From Isobaculum melis (GTDB lineage: Bacteria > Bacillota > Bacilli > Lactobacillales > Carnobacteriaceae), in NCBI RefSeq assembly GCF_900111355.1, contig NZ_FOHA01000002.1:124001-188000 (forward strand): a DNA stretch of 64,000 bases, written 5' to 3'. The translations under genes and the position numbers were made by a program. Of this stretch, positions 56,263 to 64,000 are shown piece after piece. The notes below the pieces were generated by a model. The model did no database searches. It was not told the origin of the DNA and saw only the letters and a list, made by a program, of their open reading frames with translations. Numbering within the stretch: position 1 is the first letter of the stretch; every line of letters starts with the position of its first letter.

Positions 56263-57165
56263 TTATTTGATGGTGCCATCAACATCACGTTCTACCTTCA
56301 TTGCTGTAATTGGTAGGTAACCCATTTTGCTGACAAGCTCATCTTGTACCGCTGCACTCATCATGTAAGCTAAAAATGATTGGGTTAACCCTGTGGCTTC
56401 CCCTTTTGTATACATGTGTTCATAAGACCAAATTTTCCAATCATTGGTTGCCACATTTGCTTCTGTGGGTTTCACTTGGTCAATTGAGAGTGTCTTGGTT
56501 TGATCATCAATATAAGAAAAAGCTAAATAACTAATAGCACCAGGTGTTTCATTAATGATTTTACGCACTGCACCAGATGAGTCTTGTTCTTGGCTTTGAA
56601 TGGATTTTGCACCACCCAGCCCCCATTTCTCAAATGAAGCACGTGTGCCACTGCCTGCTGCACGATTGACTACGACGATTTCTTGATTATTGCCACCGAC
56701 TTCTTTCCAATTGGTTATTTTACCAGTAAAAATGTCGATTAATTGTTCTTTTGTAAGATTGGTTACACCTGTATCTTTATGAATAACGGGTGTAATCCCA
56801 ACAACTGCCACACGGTGATCCACTAATGCTTTCGCATCCACACCTTCTTTTTCTTCTGCAAAGACATCTGAGTTACCTATTTCAACTGCTTCAGTTGCAA
56901 CTTGGCTAAGACCTGTGCCACTTCCGCCACCTTGAACATTGATGGTACTACCAGCATGGTTTTCTTGATATTTTTCTGCTGCTGCTTCCACTAATGGTTG
57001 TAAGGCTGTTGACCCTACCGCGGTTATGCTGCCAGTTGTTATTTCTTCATTTTTTTCAGTTGCTTCTTTACTTGCTGATGTGCTTCCATCTTTATTGCCA
57101 CAAGCTGCTAATGAAAAAGCAACACCTGCGATTAAACCTGCTTGAATCAATCTTTTTACACCCAT
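56263..57165 (-). CDS. pstS: Phosphate-binding lipoprotein PstS (second in operon)
   Basis: Extracellular lipid-anchored receptor for the Pst importer, 300 residues. The signal peptide ends in lipobox SLAAC with Cys22. Phosphate contacts are GSTALQPL, GGGSGTGLSQ, GNSDVFAEE and RAAGSGTRASFEKW, all complete. An acidic Ser/Glu-rich linker precedes the domain. It is close to the upstream pstS but has its own Pho-box promoter, which overlaps the end of that gene. The ATG follows a GTGGGAA-type site. Confidence 0.95.
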   Translation of the reverse strand: MGVKRLIQAGLIAGVAFSLAACGNKDGSTSASKEATEKNEEITTGSITAVGSTALQPLVEAAAEKYQENHAGSTINVQGGGSGTGLSQVATEAVEIGNSDVFAEEKEGVDAKALVDHRVAVVGITPVIHKDTGVTNLTKEQLIDIFTGKITNWKEVGGNNQEIVVVNRAAGSGTRASFEKWGLGGAKSIQSQEQDSSGAVRKIINETPGAISYLAFSYIDDQTKTLSIDQVKPTEANVATNDWKIWSYEHMYTKGEATGLTQSFLAYMMSAAVQDELVSKMGYLPITAMKVERDVDGTIK

Positions 57166-57228
57166 GTGATTCCCACCTTTGTTTGATTTTTTGGATTGCT
57201 TTGTGCTACTCCTTTATCCTAATCAAAC

Positions 57229-57279
57229 AATATAAAGTGGTGATTGAATTTGTGTAAAGTTTCTGTATATGTTTGTAAA
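57229..57279 (-). promoter_or_regulatory. Pho box and promoter of the downstream pstS
   Basis: Read on the minus strand, TTTACA, TATACA and TTTACA (starting plus positions 57274, 57264 and 57253) are phased at 10-11 bases, matching the Gram-positive PhoP box TT(A/T/C)ACA repeated every 11 bases. A -10 TATATT (57234-57229) follows. The box ends eight bases before the upstream pstS stop codon. Confidence 0.7.
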
Positions 57280-57286
57280 TCATTGA

Positions 57287-58156
57287 TTAATTTTGTGAAG
57301 ATACTTTTGTAAGGTTACCGAATGCATCCTTTTCAACTTTCATTTGTGTCACTGAAATATACCCTAATTGTGGTACAATCGTTGACTGCACTTCATCTGA
57401 AAGCACATAGTCAATAAAGTCCTTCGTTAAACCTGTTGGCTTACCTTTTGTATACATATGTTCATAGGACCAGATTGTCCATTCATTAGTTGTCACATGC
57501 TCATCTGTTGGTTTAACACCATCAATTGATAAGGTTTGTAAATCATCAGTAACATAAGAAAAAGCTACATAACTAATGGCGCCTGGGGTATCAGCAACAA
57601 TTTGTCGCACCATCCCTGTAGAATCTTGCTCTTGTGAACGCACACTTTCTGCACCATCTAAAGCGGTTGCTTCAAAGGTTGAGCGTGTCCCACTTCCAGT
57701 TGCACGATTTAAGACAATAATTGGAAGATCTTTGCCACCAACTTCTTTCCAGTTTGTTACTTTTCCGGTAAAAATTAGTTTAAGATCTTCTTTTGAGATA
57801 TCTGTCACACCAACCCCTTTATGAACAATCGGTGTAATCCCAACAACAGCTACTTTATGATCAACTAAAGCAGATGCATCAATGCCTTCTTTTTCTTCTG
57901 CAAAAACATCTGAATTGCCAATCTCAACAGCACCCTCAGAAATCTGACTTAAACCTGTGCCGCTTCCACCACCTTGAACATTGACAAACTTTCCAAGATT
58001 GGTTGCGCCATATTCTTCACCTGCTGCCTCTACTAAAGGCTGTAAAGCGGATGATCCAACTGCAGTAATTGATTCACCGTTATCTCCACCTGAACAGGCT
58101 GTTAAGGTTAAAAGAACGGTCATACCAATAAATGCTGATGTCCATTTTCTCTTCAT
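57287..58156 (-). CDS. pstS: Phosphate-binding lipoprotein PstS (first in operon)
   Basis: Second PstS paralogue, 289 residues. The lipobox is LTAC with Cys21. The binding loops GSSALQPL, GGGSGTGLSQ, GNSDVFAEE and RATGSGTRSTFEAT are intact. It differs from the other PstS mostly in the linker and the C-terminal tail (FGNLTKVSSQN). It is the first gene of the operon, behind a strong Pho-box promoter. The ATG follows TAGGAGGC. Different affinity or expression for the two copies is plausible but not shown. Confidence 0.95.
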   Translation of the reverse strand: MKRKWTSAFIGMTVLLTLTACSGGDNGESITAVGSSALQPLVEAAGEEYGATNLGKFVNVQGGGSGTGLSQISEGAVEIGNSDVFAEEKEGIDASALVDHKVAVVGITPIVHKGVGVTDISKEDLKLIFTGKVTNWKEVGGKDLPIIVLNRATGSGTRSTFEATALDGAESVRSQEQDSTGMVRQIVADTPGAISYVAFSYVTDDLQTLSIDGVKPTDEHVTTNEWTIWSYEHMYTKGKPTGLTKDFIDYVLSDEVQSTIVPQLGYISVTQMKVEKDAFGNLTKVSSQN

Positions 58157-58210
58157 TTGACTTGCCTCCTACGACTATTCATTATGGAACATTTCCATTA
58201 ACTCATCTCT

Positions 58211-58264
58211 ATCATAGCTTAACATTGTAAATCTATGACGTCAGTTTTGTAAATTTTATGTAAA
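58211..58264 (-). promoter_or_regulatory. Pho box and promoter of the first pstS
   Basis: On the minus strand TTTACA occurs at plus positions 58259, 58248 and 58226, spaced 11 and 22 bases, the PhoP-box phasing. TATGAT (58216-58211) as -10 lies nine bases after the last repeat and no -35 is seen, as expected for PhoP-activated promoters. Confidence 0.8.
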
Positions 58265-58265
58265 T

Positions 58266-58293
58266 TTGTACACTTCATATGTATGCCTATAAT
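58266..58293 (+). promoter_or_regulatory. Possible plus-strand promoter divergent from pstS
   Basis: TTGTAC at 58266-58271 and TATAAT at 58288-58293 with a 16-base spacer, overlapping the edge of the Pho box. It points into the 460-base non-coding region that ends at the plus-oriented terminator near 58760. Confidence 0.35.
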
Positions 58294-58442
58294 ATATTTT
58301 GTTTTATTAGTCAACTGATAGTTCTTATTTTTTTTAGCAATTATGACACTTTCTCATTAAATCTTCACATTTTATTAACAATTTAGATGACTTTTCTCAG
58401 AATTTCCTTTATTTTTAAAAATGTACTTGTTATACTAAGTAT

Positions 58443-58762
58443 GAGATCAACGACAAATTCATTTTGATTCTTACCGAGATACTTCTTTACCTGAATAATA
58501 TCAGTTCCCCGATTGAGTTATGAAGCTATTGAAGTGTTAAAACATTAGCAACTCTTCATTTGCCCCCCAGCAAATGAAACGTTCGTTTTAACTAAGTATG
58601 AAATCAATGACATTTTCCTGATTTCATGATGTTGTTCAATCAGTTTATATTCCCCAATATCCCGCTGATTGGATATACTATTTTTATCATCCCTTATAAA
58701 GAAGTCTAATGTATGACGAAGAGCCACCCCCAGTGCTCCATACATTAGACTTCGCTTTTTTT
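58443..58762 (+). ncRNA. Candidate small RNA region with four C-rich hairpin loops, tandemly duplicated
   Basis: No convincing gene lies between pstS and phoR. A plus-strand extended -10 (TGTTATACT, 58428-58436) precedes it. A 22-base direct repeat (58434-58455 and 58591-58612, two mismatches) marks two diverged copies. Hairpins expose CCCC or CCCCC in loops at 58507-58510, 58563-58568, 58652-58655 and 58727-58731. A TGAAATCA/TGATTTCA hairpin opens copy two. A 15-bp terminator with seven Ts ends the region. C-rich loops are typical of RNAs that pair with ribosome-binding sites. Whether it is one RNA or two is open. Confidence 0.5.
58701..58762. terminator. Terminator between the candidate small RNA and phoR
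   Basis: Perfect 15-base arms GAAGTCTAATGTATG and its complement enclose a 23-base loop with an inner GAGC/GCTC helix. The plus-strand T-tract has seven Ts; the minus-strand tail is weaker (TTTAT), so it favours the plus strand while also ending phoR. Confidence 0.8.
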
Positions 58763-58764
58763 AT

Positions 58765-60543
58765 TTAATTTAAAGGTAACTTCACTCTAAAGGTTGTCCC
58801 AATTCCCAACTGACTTTCTACATCAATTTCTCCTTGGAAGCTCTCTACCAAATACTTCACAATTGATAACCCTAAACCTGTTCCACCTGAATTTCTGCTT
58901 CTTGCTTTATCTACACGATAAAATCTTTCAAAAATACGTGGTAGTTCATCTGCAGGAATACCAATCCCATCATCTGTTACTTCAATCACAACTTGCTCAT
59001 TTTGCTCTAGATAAATCGCGACTTCCACAATCCCTGATTTTTTGCTATAGGCTAATGCATTAGTGATTAAATTAATCAAAATTTGTTGAACACGGCTTTT
59101 ATTACTGTTCATGATTAATTGATTCGCTGGCGCTTTAAGGCGCATTTGAATCTTTTTTTTGTTTGCAAGAGGCTTCATGGTTTTAAAAATACTTGTAATG
59201 GTTTGACCTAAATCAAACGGTTCTAAAGTAATTAATTCCTGATTTTGCTCTAATTTTGACAATTGTAAAATATCTCTTATGAGAATATCTAAGCGACTAC
59301 TTTCTGTATACATAATTTCTAAAAACTGTTGCAGCAAATCTGGATCATCTTTCGCACCTTCTAATAGTGTTTCTGAAAAGCCTTTTAAAGCTGTCACAGG
59401 TGTTTTTAATTCATGAGAAGCATTGGCTACAAAATCACTTTTGATTTTTTCTAGCCTTTTAATTTCAGTAATATCATAAAGTAACACAATGACATCTGTA
59501 CCATCACTATTTTTATTTGGAATCGGCACCACGTTTGCATCTAAAATTCGTTCAATCGGCGCATAAACATAAATTTCTTCATTTTGAGATTTATTTTTAC
59601 GATACGCTTTTTCAATCATTCTTGTTAAGCCATAGCTTTTTGAAGCTTCTGCATATTGATGACCAATTAAAGCTTCTGCTCGTTCAGCAAAAATTTCCTC
59701 CATTGCGGGATTGATTAATTGAATGGAACGATTTTGATCTAATTGCATCACACCAATGACTAAATGATCGATTAAACCTTTCATTTGACTTTCATTTTGG
59801 CTAATTTGTTGCATCTGTGTTTCTAAATTCTCCGCAAGATGGTTCATTGTGTCCCCAAGCCTTGCGACTTCACCTACTGCTTGGCCATGATAACGACTGG
59901 TATATTTTTTTTCAGATAAATCCTGTGCAACATCAATGACCTCTTCAACTGGCTTCGCAACACGTTTCGCAATAATAATAGAAAAGATTCCCGCAATGAT
60001 TAAGGTTAGAAAACTAATCACTGCTAGCATCAACCAGATATTGTGAATCTCTTGCTCTATCTTCACAATATTCATTGATAACCTGATGACACCAATTAAC
60101 TGCTGCTCACTATTCTTAATAGGAAGCGATACATATAACATTTTTTCATCTGATGAATCACTTTTTCGCGTATCTACATAAGTTGTTTCACCAGCTAAAA
60201 TATGTTTAAATTCTAAACGATTTTTGTGATTTTCTAAGGTCGCTTCATCAAACATCGAATCCGCAACAACCGTGCCATCGGTTAAAATAATGGTCATTCT
60301 TTCCTGACTATTTTGATTGGTTTCTTTGATTTTAGTTGAAAGTAAGGCTGTTTCGCCTTTTTCCAAATGGGTTGGAATATCCAAAACTGTGGTGACTAAT
60401 TTAGCATCCTCTGTCAGACGATTTTCTTGTGTCGTTAAATATTGCTTGCGAATCATGGTCCCTGAAAAGAAGCCGATAAAGAGCACAACCATTGTAATTA
60501 AAATAAAAAAAGCAGTGGCAATTTTTACACTAAAACGTTTCAT
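58765..60543 (-). CDS. phoR: Phosphate-sensing histidine kinase PhoR (PnpS)
   Basis: Membrane kinase of 592 residues. Membrane segments at about 8-30 and 168-192 flank an extracellular PDC-like domain. HAMP (193-245), PAS (about 253-360), HisKA with His377 in NASHELKTPVTAL, and the ATPase domain (N-box NLITNALAYS, G-boxes DDGIGIP and GGTGLGLSI) follow. It overlaps phoP by four bases. Next to pst it is the phosphate kinase of the PhoR/PnpS type; WalK (YycG) is the main look-alike but is normally followed by walHIJ, which are absent. Confidence 0.93.
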   Translation of the reverse strand: MKRFSVKIATAFFILITMVVLFIGFFSGTMIRKQYLTTQENRLTEDAKLVTTVLDIPTHLEKGETALLSTKIKETNQNSQERMTIILTDGTVVADSMFDEATLENHKNRLEFKHILAGETTYVDTRKSDSSDEKMLYVSLPIKNSEQQLIGVIRLSMNIVKIEQEIHNIWLMLAVISFLTLIIAGIFSIIIAKRVAKPVEEVIDVAQDLSEKKYTSRYHGQAVGEVARLGDTMNHLAENLETQMQQISQNESQMKGLIDHLVIGVMQLDQNRSIQLINPAMEEIFAERAEALIGHQYAEASKSYGLTRMIEKAYRKNKSQNEEIYVYAPIERILDANVVPIPNKNSDGTDVIVLLYDITEIKRLEKIKSDFVANASHELKTPVTALKGFSETLLEGAKDDPDLLQQFLEIMYTESSRLDILIRDILQLSKLEQNQELITLEPFDLGQTITSIFKTMKPLANKKKIQMRLKAPANQLIMNSNKSRVQQILINLITNALAYSKKSGIVEVAIYLEQNEQVVIEVTDDGIGIPADELPRIFERFYRVDKARSRNSGGTGLGLSIVKYLVESFQGEIDVESQLGIGTTFRVKLPLN

Positions 60544-61259
60544 GATTTAGGCACCTCAAATTTATACCCAAAGCCTCGTACAGTTCTAATATATTGAGGA
60601 TTTTTTGTATCTTCTTCGATTTTTTCTCGTAAATGACTCACATGAACATCAACAATTCTGGTTTCTCCAGCATAATCAAATTTCCAAATGGCTTCCAGTA
60701 ATTGTTCTCTACTTAGTACCCTACCTGCTCTTTTTGTAAAATATAACAGGAGTTCAAATTCTTTAGGTGTGAGTTCTAGCAATGCTTCATGACGATAGAC
60801 TTCAAACTTTTCTGGATAAATGGTTAAGCTCCCAATTGCAATTTTAGCTGCATCTTGTTCTTCTTCATCTGCTTGTTTTTTTGTTGAATGACTTGGTTGA
60901 ACCCTACGCATAATGGCTTTTATTCTTGCTAGCACTTCTCTTGGGCTAAATGGCTTGGTCATATAGTCATCTGCACCTAATTCAAGACCAATAATTTTAT
61001 CTAATTCATCATCTTTTGCAGTTAAAATTAAGATTGGCGTTTCTATTTTTTCTTGGCGTAATTTTTTACAAATTTCAATTCCATCCATTTTAGGCAACAT
61101 CAAATCCAAAATCATAAAATCAAATAGATGGGCTTTAGCTAATTCATAGCCTGCCATTCCATCTGTTGCTGTTACCACTTCATAACCTGCTTTTTCTAAA
61201 TTAAAAGCAAGTAAGGTTAAAATAGAAGGTTCATCATCTACAATTAATACTTTTGTCAT
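60540..61259 (-). CDS. phoP: Phosphate response regulator PhoP (PnpR)
   Basis: OmpR-family regulator of 239 residues. The receiver has DDE at 8-10, phospho-acceptor Asp52 in MILDLMLP and TAKDDE. The winged helix spans about 140-235 (LTPKEFELLLYFTKRAGRVLSREQLLEAIW). It should bind the Pho boxes ahead of the two pstS genes. The ATG at 61259, eight bases after AAAGGA, is chosen; the frame extending to 61292 adds eleven non-family residues. Confidence 0.94.
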   Translation of the reverse strand: MTKVLIVDDEPSILTLLAFNLEKAGYEVVTATDGMAGYELAKAHLFDFMILDLMLPKMDGIEICKKLRQEKIETPILILTAKDDELDKIIGLELGADDYMTKPFSPREVLARIKAIMRRVQPSHSTKKQADEEEQDAAKIAIGSLTIYPEKFEVYRHEALLELTPKEFELLLYFTKRAGRVLSREQLLEAIWKFDYAGETRIVDVHVSHLREKIEEDTKNPQYIRTVRGFGYKFEVPKS

Positions 61260-61323
61260 GAGTTTCGTCCTTTCATCACATGTTATTTTCACTATACACG
61301 AAACACTGTTGCTTGAAAAGAAA

Positions 61324-61350
61324 AAGAAATCTCAGTAGCTGAGATTTCTT
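61324..61350 (-). terminator. Terminator of the cls-minJ-like operon
   Basis: AAGAAATCTCAG pairs with CTGAGATTTCTT around three bases; on the minus strand it continues into a T-rich tail. It isolates phoP from the upstream genes. Confidence 0.8.
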
Positions 61351-61352
61351 TT

Positions 61353-62552
61353 TTAGTTTTGATCTTCTATTGAAATAATCCCCAATCCATGGGGTGATTC
61401 TGCAAATATTGCGGTTTGAACCATTTTAAACTCACCATCAGCTGTTTGGACACGCAACTTACAGAAGGTACTATTGGTTAAATAAGCTTCATATAACTCA
61501 TTAACCGTTTTAATAGAAATCCCATTACAGGAAATAATCGTATCACCTAATTGTAGCCCCATTTTTTCTGCTGGTGTATTGGGTTTAGCACCTAAAACAC
61601 GTAAGCCTAGAGGTGAAATTCCAAATAAGAAAGATTGTTTCTGCTCTCTTAAACGATGACGATACATCACAATGAAACCGGCAATAATAAATAGGCCAAA
61701 GTTAATCAGATATAAATAGGGGACATAATAGGACAGTAGGACAAGACATAAACCAATGACGCCAACGAATTGATATTCTTTTACCAAATTTGCAATGGCT
61801 TTTTTAGGCCACTGTGCTTGTACCTGAATACGCATCCCTAATAAAATAGGGACAATTAAAAAAGTAAATTTTGTTTGACCAATTGAAAAGACAGGCCACC
61901 AAGAAAAAAGAGAAGGGATGAGATCTCCTGGAATTAAAATAAATAATGGCATACACCACAAATGTTTGATCTTAAAGAAGCCAGCAATTTTCCCTCTACC
62001 TGTATCTCGAATGCTAGGTGCTAAGTATTTTCCACCATATTGATTCATTAAATAAGCATGTATAAATAAGGCAAGTAGCATTAAAATACTAATCGTTAAG
62101 CTCATTTCACTAAAATAGCTTGTATCAGGCATCAGCCATTCTTTTAGAACAGAAGGACTATGTGCTAATAGCCATTCATTTGGATAAAACCCCAGCACAA
62201 AAACCAAAAGTGAGGTCAATGAAAAAGTAAACAATGGATGAATAAATCTTAAACCAAATAATACCAATAATAAAATGGTGACCACTTGTAATAAAACAAG
62301 CCAATGTATGGTTAAAGGCATCCCAATCCCAAATGATAGGATTGAGAGAAGAATACCTGGGATAATAGCCGCTAAAAAGTACTCCTTTAATTCAAATAAT
62401 TGTTGAAATATTGTTGTTCTAAATGTTTTACGTTCTGTTTTTATTCGTTTTGAACCAATCAGATATACAGTGAATAATCCGATTAAAAAGACTGGTTGAA
62501 TGAAAAATTTTAAGATATTTACTAAAAAAGTGATGGCTATTTCTCCAACCAT
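61353..62552 (-). CDS. MinJ-like polytopic membrane protein with C-terminal PDZ domain
   Basis: A 399-residue protein with about eight hydrophobic segments (to residue 295) and a cytoplasmic PDZ domain (about 310-395; FGISPLGLRVLGAKPNTPAEKMGLQLGDTIISCNGI). Size and layout match MinJ of Bacillus, the topology adaptor that bridges DivIVA and MinD. The PDZ has no protease partner in this chain. It lies 33 bases after cls, which links it with polar or septal membrane. MinJ identity is inferred from architecture only. Confidence 0.65.
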   Translation of the reverse strand: MVGEIAITFLVNILKFFIQPVFLIGLFTVYLIGSKRIKTERKTFRTTIFQQLFELKEYFLAAIIPGILLSILSFGIGMPLTIHWLVLLQVVTILLLVLFGLRFIHPLFTFSLTSLLVFVLGFYPNEWLLAHSPSVLKEWLMPDTSYFSEMSLTISILMLLALFIHAYLMNQYGGKYLAPSIRDTGRGKIAGFFKIKHLWCMPLFILIPGDLIPSLFSWWPVFSIGQTKFTFLIVPILLGMRIQVQAQWPKKAIANLVKEYQFVGVIGLCLVLLSYYVPYLYLINFGLFIIAGFIVMYRHRLREQKQSFLFGISPLGLRVLGAKPNTPAEKMGLQLGDTIISCNGISIKTVNELYEAYLTNSTFCKLRVQTADGEFKMVQTAIFAESPHGLGIISIEDQN

Positions 62553-62585
62553 ATCATCACAAACCTTTCTGTTTTAAACTAATTG

Positions 62586-64000
62586 CTATAATATTGGGGC
62601 AACTAATCGAGCGAGTGCTTCTTTAATTTTTATAATTTTCCCACGCTTTTGATATCTTTCAGGTGTTAACTGTAATGATTTTTGGCTATCTAAAAAGAAA
62701 GCTGTTCTTAATTGACTGGCCAACTCTTTATCATAAACAATTACATTTCCTTCAAAATTCAATCTAAATGATCGAATATCAATATTCGCAGATCCTACAG
62801 ATGCTACTTCTCCATCAATGACCATTGTTTTGGCATGCATGAAACCATTCTCATAAGTCTCTACAATAGCGCCTAAAGCAACTAACTCAGCTGCATAAGA
62901 ATAGGTTGCCCAATAAACTAACATATGATCAGGTTTATTAGGAATTTGTAGATGCACTTTAATGCCTGATAATAAGGCTAGTTTTAATGCATCATGCAAA
63001 GAAGTATCTGGGATATAATAGGGTGTTTGAATTAATATTTCTTTTTTGGCAATATTGATCATTTTTAAATAGACATGTTTAATTTGCTCATGGGTTGAAT
63101 CTGGTCCTGAACTAATCATTTGCATGGGTACATTTCCACGAGCTGGAATCGTTGGGAAATACTCTTTTTTATAGACGACTTTATTGGTTGCGTGAGAGTT
63201 CCAATCCATCAAGAAACGGTTCTGCAATCCATAAGTGCCATCGCCTGTGATTCTAAAATGTGTATCACGCCAATAACCATATTTTTTATCTAATCCTAAA
63301 TATTCATCGCCAATATTAAAGCCACCAATATAACTAATTTCACCATCAATAATGGCTAGCTTTCTGTGATTTCGATAGTTAGCACGTAAATTAATAAAGG
63401 GAATAATCGCAGGAAAAAAGGCAATCACTTCCCCACCAGCTTCTCTTAATTTGTTAAAGAATTTTTTAGGTAAGGTAGAAGAACCCATACAATCATAAAT
63501 CAGTCTTACTTGAACCCCTTCTTCTGCTTTCTCAATTAGTAAATCCCTTACTGTTTTCCCTAAATGGTCTGGTCGATAAATATAATATTGTAAATGAACA
63601 TGTTTTTTAGCTTGTCTAATATCAGCTAATAGTTGATCAAATTTTTCATGACCATCTGTAAAAATTTCTACTTCATTATTTTCTAGATATAAGCTTTGAT
63701 CATAGACTGTATTCATGTAAATCAGCTGTTCCACGTCTACTGAGCTCATATTTGGAAGCGGAAATGTTTCATCTTCTAGCATTTGAATTTGGTCTTCTAA
63801 CTCCATTTTTAATGCTAATTTTTCTTGAATTTTTAAATCAAATATTTTTTCTTTTGATAGGCCTCTTCCTAATAACATGTATAGCATGAATCCTACTACT
63901 GGTAAAAAATTCAAGACAAATATCCATGCCCAACTTGAGGCGGTATCTTTTCTTTCTAAAAACACAATGGCAAACGAAAGCGCCATATTACCAAGTAAAA
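62586..64000 (-). CDS. cls: Cardiolipin synthase (5' end outside window)
   Basis: Phospholipase-D-type enzyme condensing two phosphatidylglycerols to cardiolipin in the membrane. N-terminal membrane segments (FLERKDTASSWAWIFVLNFLPVVGFMLYMLLGR) lead to two HKD motifs, NHRKLAIIDGE and HAKTMVIDGE, each followed by GG/GSANID-type loops; both are intact. The frame stays open to the window edge. The ATG at 63986 is internal because family members start some 15-20 residues earlier. It forms an operon with the MinJ-like gene. Cardiolipin changes are a known route of daptomycin response, linking it functionally to LiaXYZ. Confidence 0.95.
   Translation of the reverse strand, partial: LLGNMALSFAIVFLERKDTASSWAWIFVLNFLPVVGFMLYMLLGRGLSKEKIFDLKIQEKLALKMELEDQIQMLEDETFPLPNMSSVDVEQLIYMNTVYDQSLYLENNEVEIFTDGHEKFDQLLADIRQAKKHVHLQYYIYRPDHLGKTVRDLLIEKAEEGVQVRLIYDCMGSSTLPKKFFNKLREAGGEVIAFFPAIIPFINLRANYRNHRKLAIIDGEISYIGGFNIGDEYLGLDKKYGYWRDTHFRITGDGTYGLQNRFLMDWNSHATNKVVYKKEYFPTIPARGNVPMQMISSGPDSTHEQIKHVYLKMINIAKKEILIQTPYYIPDTSLHDALKLALLSGIKVHLQIPNKPDHMLVYWATYSYAAELVALGAIVETYENGFMHAKTMVIDGEVASVGSANIDIRSFRLNFEGNVIVYDKELASQLRTAFFLDSQKSLQLTPERYQKRGKIIKIKEALARLVAPIL

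Noticed and set aside
58545-58745. 66-codon minus-strand frame between pstS and phoR
   Set aside because: It covers the hairpins of the candidate small RNA and starts inside the terminator. It has no ribosome site and no recognisable protein features.
58765-61259. Identity as WalKR (YycFG) rather than PhoPR
   Set aside because: The kinase has WalK-like architecture, but the genes adjoin pst with Pho boxes, and walH, walI and walJ homologues do not follow.

Overview
The window is a gene-dense, AT-rich Firmicute chromosome segment. It most resembles the family Enterococcaceae (Enterococcus, Vagococcus and relatives). The grounds are a liaX-liaY-liaZ operon directly ahead of hprK-lgt, a pst/phoU operon with two pstB genes, a ProB without a PUA domain, and strong AGGAGG-type ribosome sites. 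There is no rRNA, tRNA, prophage, IS element or CRISPR array. All family names come from motifs and recollection; no database search was run.

Layout. 0-7 kb: the 5' part of a phosphoglucomutase gene, a small SSB-like gene behind two LexA-type boxes, trmL behind a three-hairpin leader, rlmA, a metallo-beta-lactamase-fold hydrolase, a two-component system, a degenerate Nudix protein and small hypothetical or VOC proteins. 7.2-7.8 kb: a non-coding composite repeat. 7.8-13.8 kb: lplA-yhfI, an isolated hemY facing an HmoB/TRAP-like gene, and ecsAB. 13.9-21.5 kb: hit-ytxH-prsA and yhaM-yhaN-yhaO-yheA, a cluster also known from Bacillus. 21.6-28 kb: a class A PBP, a CorC/MpfA-type Mg2+ exporter behind a long structured leader, an aldo/keto reductase behind a palindromic operator, and a second hexose-phosphate mutase. 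28-39 kb: T-box-controlled argS, trxB, a TPR protein, galU, gpsA, ppaX, lgt, hprK and liaXYZ. 39-52 kb: a NatAB-like ABC transporter divergent from a LytTR two-component system, uvrBA, proBA, yfbR and a CzrA-type Zn/Co repressor. This block is bracketed by two copies of a dispersed hairpin repeat. 52-64 kb: pstS-pstS-pstCABB-phoU, a 608-base non-coding region, phoPR, a MinJ-like PDZ membrane protein and the 5'-truncated cls.

How it works together. Phosphate limitation, sensed by PhoR/PhoP, should activate two separate Pho-box promoters, one ahead of each pstS paralogue; an intra-operon terminator sets the pstS to pstCAB ratio. Envelope functions dominate the rest: LiaXYZ, PBP, PrsA, Ecs, Lgt, Cls, MinJ-like, GalU and PgcA. 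DNA repair is represented by uvrBA, YhaN/YhaO and the SSB-like gene, two of these loci carrying LexA-like boxes. HprK and PpaX form the catabolite-control pair.

The most unusual observations are non-coding. One is a candidate plus-strand small RNA between pstS and phoR, built from two diverged tandem copies and exposing four C-rich hairpin loops. A second is a compact three-hairpin plus U-tract RNA ahead of trmL. A third is a possible divergent M-box leader ahead of the CorC/MpfA exporter.
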